Assembly (NCBI RefSeq): GCF_024868665.1
Contig: NC_079893.1
Coordinates: forward strand, 9,906,407 to 9,970,406
DNA length: 64,000 nucleotides
DNA from: Triplophysa rosa
Lineage: Eukaryota; Chordata; Actinopteri; Cypriniformes; Nemacheilidae
Direction: 5' to 3'
Below are positions 27,801 to 37,900 of this stretch, one piece after another (position 1 is the first letter of the stretch; every line of letters begins with the position of its first letter). The notes under the pieces are model-generated. The model had not been told where the DNA came from. It did not search any database and saw only the letters and a program-made list of their open reading frames with translations. The translations under genes were made by a program, and so were the position numbers.

Positions 27801-30800
27801 ACAGATATTACTTAAAATTGTTCGTTTTTGATCGAGCACTTATGAGACTTTTAATGACTGAAGTAATTGCACAGTTGCCACAGTTTTTAACAATATCAGT
27901 GTGTAAAGCTTTCTATTAAGAGAAAAAGAGGAGATAACAATGCTTTGCAATATTTCTTTTTATTTATAACACTTTATGCCCACATTTAACCTGCAAACAC
28001 AATGTTCATGGCAATAAAGCTTTTCTGACAGAGGAGTAACGTAACCAGGGGGGCGGGGCTTAGCTCTCTCTCAGGTTGTTAAAGTGATAGTTCACCCAAA
28101 AATAAAACTTCTGCCATCATTTACTCACCCGCTTGTCATTTCAAACCTGTATGACTTTATTTCTTCTACAGAACACAAAAGATATTTTGAAGTACGCTGG
28201 TAAGAACTGCAGCACCCATTCGCTTCAATTGTATATTCTCTCTTGTGTTCTACGGAAGAAAGAAAGTCATACAGGTTTGAAACGACAAGAGGGTGAATCA
28301 ACGATGACAGAACTATCGCTTTAACTGATCCCTCTCGTTCTCTCTCAACAGGAGAAATATCAGAGAGAGCAAGAGAAGCTGAAGGAAGAGTGGGAGAGAG
28401 CGCAGAGAGAAGTGGAGGAGGAGGAGAGGAGACATCACGAGGAGGTGTGTCCACTCGTTCTTTTACATGGCCACGCCCACTCTTAGCCTGGTACTTATTA
28501 GGTCTTGTTCTACAGGAGAGGCGGATTCTGGAGGAAACCCTGACCCCTCGCGCCTCAGATTTGTGCTCCAAAAGTGTGACGCAGGACCCCAGTCTCAGCC
28601 AACCCTCACATGACACCATTGTCCTCTCATTGGCTGACTGGGAAAGGAAACAGGAAATGATGGAGAAACAGGCACAGATGAACCAGAGTAATGAACTGAC
28701 AGACAGGTGGAGATATATTAAACCTGTTATAGCTTTGGGTACTGTTTAGATGACAGAGGGGTAACAAACAAACACAAATGGAAATGTTGACTTCACAACT
28801 TATGCATATTGGAAATCTCTAATGGTGTTTATTTGTGTATTTCTGTCTCAGAACTGACCAAGTGAGCACACCAGTTCAGCAGAACGGACAGAAAACTGAA
28901 CCACAGGAGAGCCAAACAGCTACACCACAACTGCAGTTCATACAGGGTAACACACAAACACACACGTCTCAAACCGATATTCAAGAGCAGTTCAAATGAC
29001 ACATTGTTTTTTGTGAGGTTCCAGACAGCTCATGGAGTTGTAAATCTAAAAGCAGACAAGAGGATTTGAAGAAAACTGCCTCACTGGACCGTAACCAGAG
29101 TCCACCCCAGAGTCAGAGCTCAGGGATGAGGAGGTGTGTGTGTGTGTACGGGAATGCATGCTGGCTTGAATTATCACATGCGTGCCAAATGTTGCTCGGC
29201 TTTGCTGGATGTGGAGAATGTAGATCAGATCAGTATGAGCTTTTTTAGGGGCACACGGAACATTTCTGCACATGACTTTCACAGTTCTCTATGCTTGTGT
29301 GTACGTGTGTGTGTGCGGCTGTCGGCAGGACTGGGTCGTGCGAAAACGTTTTAGGAACACACCCATCAAAATCACCCTCACCATCACAAGACACATCGCC
29401 TCCATCCCCCAGCAGGTATGAGCTTTTCCTCCAGCGGTTCTCAACTGCATCAGGACCCAGATTTTAGTACAAAAACAACCAAAACTGTCTTTCACAAACA
29501 CAAACATAAAAATTGTATTCGGGGCCTGTTGCATTCTCTCTCAAAACTCAATTCAAACGATGATAGTTTGTCTGTTTCTACATGTATTCAGTTTTGATGG
29601 TTTCATGCTGTTTCATTGTCGTAACCCAATAGAAGCACTGCACTAGAGATCACATTAGGCTCAAATAAGCTTAAAGGTAATGTTTAATGCTGTTGAACTG
29701 GATATGTAATGGAGATAAGATGTACCTGCTTGACATGGACAGTAAGTACCGCTTTAAGTTTGGTGTATTATACAGTCGCAAAGTTGTGCAACATGATGAT
29801 AAGCCATGACCAATGAGTTACATAAACATGCTGGATGCTTATGTGCACAAAATCCCATTCTGTTCACGTTTTAAACTGCATTTCTGCCTTTGTTGTCATC
29901 ATAATATACAGTATTTACACTAGGGACACAAGTCTGAGACCAAAAGCTGTTTTGTTGTTATTGAAACATGTAAATAGTTAAAATGGTTTAGAATAATGTA
30001 AAATAAAGAGTAAATAAATACAGAAATATTTATTTTATCGTTAAAAAAATGAAACTTTTTTTATTTATCACCTTAACCCCTGATCAATAAACTCAGACTT
30101 TTGGACCCCACTGTATATACTGTATACATTGCCTACTCTGCATGTATGTATTACATAAATATTCTGAATGTTCTCATTAGCGCTGTTAGTTCAACACTTC
30201 ATTTTGAATCCTGTCCTTGTTTTACAGTTACGTATGGTTTATACTGTAAATTACGGCTTTGCACCCTCTGCAGGTCAATAAGTGGAAAGAAGCTTTGCTC
30301 CAGTTGCACACATCCTTTGGGAAAAGGAGCGGCGATGATCATAGAAAGCTTGGGGCTGTACTTTCATATTCAGTGTTTTAAGGTAACGCTCATTTTGGTT
30401 TGCATTTAAGTGTGTTATGTGAGTAATGCGTGCATCGTTTTACGTGAATATTTGTTGTGTTCTAGTGCGGCATATGTAAAGGGTTGCTTGGAGACACAAG
30501 CGCCGGAACAGACGTCAGAATTCGAAACGGCCTTCTTAATTGTCATGAATGTTACATCAAATCACGGGGTGAGTTTTAATAGATCGATGCATTAACTGTG
30601 TATCAACCATGGTTTTACATACAGTACATGTTTTTTAAACACTCAACAATGTGTCGTGGTCACTTAGACCAGTAGTTCTCAAACTTTTTCCTTGTAAGGC
30701 CCCCTTTGTATAGAGTGCATCGCTTTGCGGCCCCCCAAATAAAGACTTATAATCTTAAATTTAACATTTTTATTTAAACAAAAACATATTCGGTTATACA

Positions 30801-31349
30801 ATGCTGAAACATCAATTCTTTTGTCTGGTGGTCTTATTTTTCTGATGTTTGATTGCATAAAATCTATGATCAATTTCTATATTTCATAAAATGCCACAAA
30901 ATCTGTGGCCCCCTGGATCCATCTCGGGGCCCCCCCAGGGGCCACGGCCCCCGGTTTGAGAACTACTGACTTAGACAATGAGTCGTGTTAACCAGACTCG
31001 CTTGGTTAAGCAAAGGTTGCTGTGTCTGTCAGGCCCCTCAGGACACTCCAATATAAGGTTTATAAAGTATGATTTATCATTTATAACTGATAAAAAATGT
31101 ATGAACATTTTTGATAGCACCATGGAGTAATACAGTTTTGAATCATCCTACAAATGGCTTATTTACTTATTAAGACAGGATAAAGAATTTAAACATTGAT
31201 CACTTTTCAGCATTCTTGGAGTTAGGCAGAAAATATTCCTGAATTAATTTTATTGGTCTTGTTGAACATAAGGTTTCGGATATTTTAAAACTGAACAGAT
31301 TCTTAAAGATTTTTTCCTTGCAGATGCTGGCCAGCCAACAACATTGTGA
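4920..31349 (+). CDS. limch1: LIM and calponin-homology domains protein 1 (5' end outside window)
   Basis: LIMCH1 is a cytoplasmic actin-stress-fibre and adhesion scaffold that in mammals activates non-muscle myosin II (family knowledge). Exons read here: 4920-4990, 5311-5380, 6121-6227, 6583-6613, 6701-6811, 6893-7091, 8611-8845, 8985-9164, 9827-10165, 10870-11151, 11384-11638, 14028-14336, 16516-16923, 17145-17432, 18465-18680, 20733-20865, 20944-21101, 23057-23519, 23707-24010, 24438-24556, 24893-24980, 25251-25298, 26894-26919, 27463-27576, 28352-28444, 28516-28706, 28852-28946, 29025-29133, 29329-29415, 30274-30382, 30466-30568, 31324-31349. All have GT-AG borders and matching phases, total 5367 nt (1788 codons plus stop). 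Order: CH domain, serine-rich linker, repeated modules, coiled coil, LIM domain, tail ending GQPTTL as in human LIMCH1. The first exon(s), before [12 protein letters not shown], were not found in 1-4919. Any of the phase-2 exons could be alternative; the paralogue LMO7 was considered, but the CH, RDSGYID and tail segments fit LIMCH1. Confidence 0.95.
5256..5293. repeat. (TC)n microsatellite next to a limch1 acceptor
   Basis: About 38 bp of uninterrupted TC ending 17 bp before the exon starting at 5311. Confidence 0.95.
7378..7520. repeat. Trinucleotide-rich simple repeat region
   Basis: Short runs of CTA, ATA, AAC and ATT in a limch1 intron. A related run of TAC/TAA lies at about 7870-7930. 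Confidence 0.8.
8114..8464. mobile_element. hAT-like palindromic MITE B
   Basis: 351 bp with ends TAGGACTGTCAAACGATTAA and its complement ending in TTTGACAGCCCTA. Exact 8-bp duplications ATTATTAT at 8106-8113 and 8465-8472. Much of the interior is also self-complementary. Confidence 0.88.
10226..10524. repeat. Cyprinid-type foldback MITE, copy 4
   Basis: Begins GAGGGTAGTTCATGC and ends GTAAACTGTCCCCTTAA, in the limch1 intron after the exon ending at 10165. Confidence 0.82.
11692..12234. mobile_element. Short-TIR element bordered by TTAA
   Basis: Left end TTAAAGAGTACATAAC, right end GTTATGTACTCTTTAA, 543 bp apart. The terminal TTAA could be a piggyBac-type target site or part of the inverted repeat; no coding capacity. 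Confidence 0.6.
15196..15796. mobile_element. TA-flanked MITE family C, copy 1
   Basis: Starts TACAGTCACGGAAAA and ends CGGCTGTA. Interior blocks such as AAATATTGCAG-like and CACATTGCTGTTGG are shared with 52338-52821. The TA at each end suggests a Tc1/mariner-type mechanism (inference). Confidence 0.7.
17936..18261. repeat. Cyprinid-type foldback MITE, copy 5
   Basis: Begins TTAAAGGGAAAGTGCACTC. The right arm ends in TTTTTTGAGTGCTCC and is diverged. Confidence 0.8.
21379..21425. repeat. (TA)n microsatellite
   Basis: About 47 bp of TA with a CAG interruption, in the limch1 intron after the exon ending at 21101. Confidence 0.9.
21600..23044. repeat. Direct tandem duplication of a 719-bp block
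   Basis: Copy 1 is 21600-22318 and copy 2 is 22326-23044 (offset 726 bp), separated by CTCGTTG. By eye I found a single difference (a G near 21916 versus an A at the matching site near 22642). Copy 2 ends 12 bp before the limch1 exon at 23057. Confidence 0.93.
22235..22318 (-). repeat. SINE head fragment (tRNA B-box-like), also at 22961-23044
   Basis: On the minus strand the segment reads GCAAGGTCACGGGTTTGATT then CCAGGGAAACACATG, resembling the B-box part of the teleost tRNA-derived SINE whose tail is seen near 1565. It is duplicated along with the 719-bp block. Confidence 0.55.
26279..26702. repeat. Cyprinid-type foldback MITE, long copy 6
   Basis: About 424 bp, beginning AGGGACAGTTCACCC and ending CTTGGGTGAACTGTTC. 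A second inner pair of inverted arms (ACTATGGTAGTCAATGG and ACCATTG-type) is present. Confidence 0.82.
27104..27340. repeat. Palindromic MITE with AAGGTTCTT arms
   Basis: Left ATTCTTAAAAATAAAGTTGC, right GCACCATTTTGTTAAGAGTG form inverted ends. The interior repeats AAAGGTTCTT and AAGAACC in both orientations. Confidence 0.72.
28079..28324. repeat. Cyprinid-type foldback MITE, copy 7
   Basis: Begins TTAAAGTGATAGTTCACCC and ends ACAGAACTATCGCTTTAA, 28 bp before the limch1 exon at 28352. Confidence 0.85.
30274..31349 (+). other. limch1: limch1 LIM domain and C-terminus
   Basis: Exons 30274-30382, 30466-30568 and 31324-31349. The zinc ligands are visible as C-S-S-C, H-I-Q-C, C-G-I-C and C-H-E-C, matching the two-finger LIM consensus. 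The final exon holds only eight codons plus TGA at 31347-31349. The 0.75-kb intron before it carries the 30670-30968 transposon. Confidence 0.95.
30670..30968. mobile_element. hAT-like non-autonomous element A, copy 2
   Basis: 299 bp, ends CAGTAGTTCTCAAACT and GGTTTGAGAACTACTG. Exact 8-bp duplications ACTTAGAC at 30662-30669 and 30969-30976. Body closely matches 2393-2675. Confidence 0.92.
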
Positions 31350-34300
31350 CGAACCCCTGAACTTCTTATGCAGAAATGGAATGAAAAACAAGTTAAATCG
31401 AGCCAGGATCTCACCCAAAAATGAACGTTATATTTCTACAATGTTTCCAACAATTTTCTTTAAAGCACAATCAAGCATAGACATTTGTCAAAACTGGAAT
31501 CATGGGTACAACTGGTTTTCCTCTGGACTGGAAAAAATATTACAGATTACTGGATTTACACTTGCTTGATACTGGTTGCACTTTTTCTCACAGTGTCCGT
31601 GTTAGGTTTAGGTTAATTTGATAATCATTTTGGCAAACCGATATCTTAAGGTTTTATAGACGTTCTTGTACTTGCATAAAGAGCGTTTCAGCCCAAACAA
31701 TAACAACCTAATTGATGTTATAAACCTTTTCTACAAAGAAAATACATATTGACTACATGTTGTTTATGATTAAATACACAGTAACATGGACACGTAATGT
31801 AAAATGTGACTAAACTGTCCGTTATTATTGTGAGGAGGTAGCACACAAATCCAATTTTCAAGAAAAATATCTGTTTATTATTTTATTAACGATACATCTC
31901 CGTGTTTTCTAGTGGTCTTGCAGATGTCTCACATTACACATTAAATGTATTTCTACAGGAGAATATGTATTTCTAACAGAAGAATCGATACATTTACAAT
32001 AGGGTTGCATTTTTAACTTTAGTTAATGCAGCAACTAAAATAAAATAATAATGAACAGCAGTTTTACAGCATTTATTGATTTTACATATTCTAATACATT
32101 GTTTTACATTTCATACGGTATAAATAAACATTAGTTAATATACACAAATGAACAATGAACAATTTCATATTCATCTTATAAGATCTAATGCATTAACTTA
32201 AGTTAATGATTTGAAACGTATTGTAAAGCATTATTGACGGACGCATTATTGCGACAATAAGGCCTAGTTCATGTCCGGATGCCTTAACTGACTATGATAT
32301 GAGTACACATGAGATTGGCCACCGCTTTTATTTGTGGTTTCTAAAAATGTGGAGTGGTTTTGTTTTAAATGTTCCTTTCCCTATTTTGCATTGCCTATTT
32401 TATTGTTTGATCAGTGAGGAGTTTGATAATTTATTTGTGCAGTATTGTTTAAGAGACCACGTAGAGAGCATGTTGTGTCATGGCACATTTAGCTTGCAGG
32501 TAGATCTTAACATTTCCATTCGAATATTTTTCTAACTTTCTGTTAATCTTTTTTCTGTTTTGCTCGGCATTTGAATGTCAACATTGCATGAGCCCTGAAA
32601 CTTTCATTGGTGATTCTTTATATTACAGTACCCATGTTGAACATTTCAAGCTAACGTAATTGAGTTCTTGTGGAAGTAACGTTAAGATAACTTCACATAA
32701 GTACTTCTAACATGAACACTTATGTAAAGTGTGGCCATGTCTTTATAGATTTTAAAAATACTCCGATAACAAGGTTTTATGTGTTTTGTTGCCTTTGCTC
32801 TCTTAAAGGGATAGTTCACCCAAAAATGGAAATTCTGTCATTTACTCACCCTCAAGTTGTTCCAAACCTGTATACATTTCTTTGCTCTGTTGAACACAAA
32901 AGAAGATATTTTGAATAATGAACAGTTCTGGGTTACCATTGACTTTCTTTTTTTCTTCTTCTACTATGGTAGTCAATAGTGCACCAGAAAAAAAAAATGT
33001 ATACAGGTTTGGAACAACCTGAGGATGAGTAAATGACAGAATTATTATTGTTGGGTGAACAGCCCCATTGCATTGTTGTGCCTTAGAAATGCGCACCTAG
33101 ATAAGGTCTCGTGTTGTTCACTCCTGCATCCAAAGCTTCAATTTACCAATATGTATTGGTGAAAGTATTATGCATATGCACTGAGCACTCTGCTTCCCTT
33201 TATTCAGAAATTCTTTGAGCAAACAAAAGAGATTTAATAGAAAGCCCATCCTCTGTATGTACTGTATGCTGTTCGTGAGCATTTATAGATGCTTTAAATA
33301 AACTGGAATCTCATGCCACTTTGATATCAAATACACGCAGATTAAATTCAGCACCATCGACATTAGCAAATTCTTATTGCTTTTCTAACATCTCTATTAG
33401 CTTTGTTAATATTTGAGATTTGAATCGTCATTCAGATGGGAGGATTTTAAAAGTTGCCTGTATATCGTTTGTTCTATTTGTGATGTAAGAATATGAGCTG
33501 AATCTAGATCAGTAGTAAGGCAATAATTACTGGAAAGAGTAGCCAAGAGTGAGTGAGTGTGTGACAAATATCTTCATATTCCGTATTTATTATACCCTTT
33601 GAAAATGAGCGATTTAAGAGAACCTACAAGATGCTGAAATGCAATGGCTTTTATAGCAGGTGTATGTTTTTAAATAAACTATAATAAACTATTTTAAATG
33701 CACTTGACTCATGTTATTGTGTTTGTGAATTGTGATGTGAAAACCTGAAAGGAAAAATTTGTATTGTAAAAACTGTTTCCCTGCCTGAAAAGTGTTTTTT
33801 CAGTTAAGCACCCAAATTGGCTCATCAGTTCTTTAATCTTTAAACATCACCGTAAAATACCTTCATATGTTAAGACACTTCATTATAAAAATAATGGACA
33901 AAAGCTCCATTTGGACTTCAAATTTCAAATTTATTTGTAATTCTGTTGAATGCTGTAGTCACAAGGACAGCTATTCAAATATCACCTGGTTGAACTCCTT
34001 TAGATTTCCCTTGAAACTGTAAATGGACATCATGATCGAGAATTCTGTGCAACTCAAAGTTTGTCTTTTTAAAGGGATCTTAAAACGATTTTACGATTTA
34101 AAATCATTTTTTTCTCTGTGATTCTGCCACAATATTACCTGTTAGTTTGGAGGTCCTATATACGCGTCTCATTTTTTCTGTTTACTGTCATTCACTTGTA
34201 CGCCAAACAAAATTGAACCGCTTAGTTCAGTCAGCCTTATTGGAGGACACTTCAGGATGACTCAGTGACATCAACCAAGTCGGCGGTTCAGCTGGGAACT

Positions 34301-34977
34301 TGTGAAAAGCCTGGTTTTGATGTGATTAGACTTCCACGGATTAGACTTCCAATATGAAAAAGACTTGTCATGTGACGTGCACTGTGGTGGTGATATATTT
34401 TTTACGCCTTCAAGCCAAAAATGTCATCCTTCCGAAACGGCAATAGTAGATGTGACAACATTTAATATCTTGATCTGATGTGCCTTCACTTCAACTAAGG
34501 TCATGACGGCCACAATGAACACAGAGGTCAGTCGTGAACCTCTAAACGTCGCTGAACATTTTAAACCAGGATCAAAATCTTTGGCGTTTATGTGGCTTAC
34601 AGTGACCGATAACATTAACTAACCCTCCCGCAACATTTTCTAATGTGCAAATAAATGACTGTTGATTCATGAGAATAGAATGAAGCCTTCTACTAACTCA
34701 CCTGGACAAACATACACAAGAGTAATAATAAGCCCTGGGGCGATCATGTAAACAATGTTTTCCTTTTACTCTTCAGAGCATGAATAGTATAATTAATATT
34801 ATTGTCACATTGAAGCACAATATAATTATCTTAAGGCATCTGCACAGACAACACTGTGCAATAAAATAATAAACCAGTAGAAAATGAAAATTCACTATAT
34901 ACATCGAGACAGATTAAGTAAGTGCTACTCCACTAGTGGTCCACGGGCCGAGAAAGAGGAGAAAGAGTGTGGGTGTG
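31350..34977. other. limch1 3' UTR and convergent intergenic space to uba6
   Basis: The limch1 stop at 31349 and the uba6 stop at 34978 face each other, so both 3' UTRs lie here. AATAAA-type hexamers on the + strand occur near 32122, 33297 and 33672; the last could end limch1, but none can be singled out. One foldback MITE (32804-33064) is present. The remainder is AT-rich and I see no further coding exon. Confidence 0.6.
32804..33064. repeat. Cyprinid-type foldback MITE, copy 8
   Basis: Begins TTAAAGGGATAGTTCACCC and ends TGTTGGGTGAACAGCCCC; right terminus degraded. Confidence 0.85.
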
Positions 34978-37900
34978 TCAGGCTGTGTTGCTCTCGTTCT
35001 CTCGAGTGAAGTAATAGCGCACTGGGGGACTGGGCAGATCTTCATCACCGTCCACCTCAGGGGCAAATGATACAGTGAGGTCAACATACTTCCTGCCTGC
35101 TGAGGGCTTGATCAGTTTATGCATTCTGCGGTGAAAACGAAAATAATTATGGAAATGTAGAAGAGAAGAATAATTGTAACTAAAGAAGAGGGTCTTACGT
35201 CAGTTTGAGTCTTTTGTGATGGCCGGGCATGACCGGAACGTATAGCATCTTTACTCCATGAACGACCATAGTGGGCTCAATTCCATACTTCTCCTGAAAG
35301 TCAAGTACAATCCAGCTTATTCTCACTTACAATGCGACTCATTCATTGAAACAAATAGATCATAAAGATGCTATTCAGATGATTCATTGCGTGTTACTTA
35401 CCCTGACTGCACTTATGAAACCAGATAAGGTAAAGTCCTCATGACCAAAGACGGTCCAACGGTCCCAGATAGAAAAGGAAATACCGGCTCTGCTCAAAAA
35501 GAGCAAAGCGTACAAAATTGTGAAACGTGCTTTTTTTGACCATGTTTTTGATCAATGCATGCTTGTGTGTTTGTCACCTGATGTGGGTTCTCTTGACCTG
35601 AGCTGTTTCTGTCAACACCACTACTGGAATGGCCAGGTTGAAGAAGCAGTTTTTAAATGATTCAAATCCATAACCACCGGCAACTTTGATCAACTCCACT
35701 GCCACCTACACGAAACCGCAATGATGTTTATTCATTGACATATAAAACATTTAAAGCAATAGCGAAGATCCATTGGATGTTTCTTTCTCACCAGTCCTGC
35801 GACAGCAGCAGTGGATGTGGCGATAGCCGGGATGATTTTGCCTGCAATCCGTTTGGTTTGCAGTCGGTCAGCGGCTTCGATGGCATACATACGAGCCCGA
35901 AGAGAAGACGCTGATGCTACGAAATCCATATGCCCGTTTGAGTCGTCATCCTTTTCGAAGAACAACGGAGTCATGCGTAGTCTCTCTAAAGACAGACAAA
36001 AAAAAGAGTTTAGTTGCGGGCTAATGTATGACCATATACCTGAAGGATTTTGCAAATATCCACCCAAAAACAAATATTTTAATTAAGATACAAACTTGTC
36101 AGCATAGATTTTTACCTTTTTGTAACAACACACAACACATAATGGTCAGCAGTGGCTCTCAACCTTTTTGACTTGAAAGCCCCCCCATCGTCCGCAACAA
36201 CAGGCGCTTTCCGAACAAAGTTTCGGAATGAGTAAACACAACAAAAAGCGGGAACTTCTGGCAAGATGTTCCGGAACTCTGAAAGCCCCTTATATTTAAA
36301 GGTCCCAAAACTGTATAAAATTCTTTGTTCTGTTAAACACACAAAAAATATTTTGAAGAATGTGGAAAACTAAACAGTTCTGGGGCCCTATTGACTATCA
36401 TAGTAGTTTTTCCAGTAAGACTTTACTTAAAGCCTTTAGGTATAATGCATTATTAAGGGTTATTAAATGCTTTATAATTGTAAAAAAAAGGGGTGTTTGA
36501 CGGAAGCTTCCTCGTGGTGAAACGCGGATGCTGAAAGCTCCACAAGTGCAACCATGCCACTCTTTCACTCATAAACACGTAAAACAAGCAGATTACAAAT
36601 ACATCACGGAAATCATATGACCCTAGATATCACACATACGTCGAGCAAACTTCGGCCATTCGGACATCATTCAGGGATGGAAAATGACAGGCAGCAGCCT
36701 CTAATTCGCCATTTAACACATGAATACACAGAGATAAAACAACGCAAGTATCGATAACAGTATCGTTTGTCATGAAGCTTATCGATACTCTGGTATCGAC
36801 CCAATTATGTACCGGTCCAAAAAAGTACCGGTTCTCGGTACCCATCCCTATACAGAACTGTAAAAAAAGTCTGTTTGCTAACATTTACTTGTACTTTATA
36901 CACTAAGAAAGACTAACATTTACAGATCATACTGTCTTGATACACTGACAGTATGCCCACCTCTTTGATCACCACTAAACCCCTTGACAACTTATCTTAA
37001 AAATCTCATTTTTTGGTTCCTGTGGCAGTTACGTGTCACATAAACATGTGTGGCAAACCAACCTGCTGTTATAAAGTTTAAGCTGATAGTTTCCTGTAGC
37101 TGTGAGATGGCCACCCTCTCCTGTTCACTGCTCACCGTCACTTTCACCTGATCAGGCTTCTTAATGCTCTCATCTGTCTCTATATGCTAACACAAAACAT
37201 ACAAAACAGTGATTTACTAAAGATAAAGAAAGCAGTTTGGCTTTATTGGAGTAACTCTTAAATACCAGATACCTTTTCAGCTGGTTTGTATTCAGGAACA
37301 TCCACTCCAGCTAAAACCCTCGACACAGCCTCATAGGAAAGACTCTATAAATGATTCAACAGAGAAACAATTTCAAGAATGACTCGACAGCGCAACAACA
37401 ACAAAAATGATCAAATGATCAAACCTATAAGCAAAATGTATAAATATTCCTGTCACCTTTTCTGAATATGGAATATTATAAACTCCAGCGAAGAGGCGAG
37501 AGGCACTAACAACAAAACTATAATGCCTGATGGAGGACAAAAGATGAATTGCATCAAACAAACACCTTCACACATCATTGAGAGAGAGAAAGGGAGAGTT
37601 TATAAACAGCAGAGACACTGACAGCGGGTCATTGAGGTCAAACTCTATAGGAGATGGCGGCCGTTTGGGTGACTGCCAGAACAGACCTGAATACAGAGGG
37701 AGAAAAACACATGAGCGGATGACTTTGCAAGCAGCTTCTGTCCATGAGCGAGTAAATATTGTGACTTACTGCCGTCCTTTAGCCGTGTGTCCAGTGGAAA
37801 TGAGTGCAGTAGTTGTAAGGCCTGAAATGTCAAAGTAATAATGGAACTTTGTAAACACATTATGCTCACATTGAATACTACAGTGGACTGCAAAATTTGT

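Larger units (their letters stand above)
18465..29415 (+). other. limch1: limch1 central region and coiled coil exons
   Basis: Exon 18465-18680 is Pro/Ser-rich and ends in a [14 protein letters not shown] motif. Exons 20733-20865 and 20944-21101 encode an acidic/basic helix ([20 protein letters not shown]) shared with human LIMCH1. Exon 23057-23519 continues the helix, then a proline-rich stretch ending KPYSQPK. Exons 23707-25298 are Ser/Thr-rich and poorly conserved. Exons 27463-27576 and 28352-28444 encode the strong coiled coil ([20 protein letters not shown], then [14 protein letters not shown]). Exons 28516-29415 encode a low-complexity segment including KKTASLDRN. Two exons are very short: 25251-25298 (48 nt) and 26894-26919 (26 nt). 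Confidence 0.88.

Noticed and set aside
28125..28619. A 164-codon minus-strand frame
   Set aside because: Antisense to limch1 exons 28352-28444 and 28516-28706 and to a MITE.
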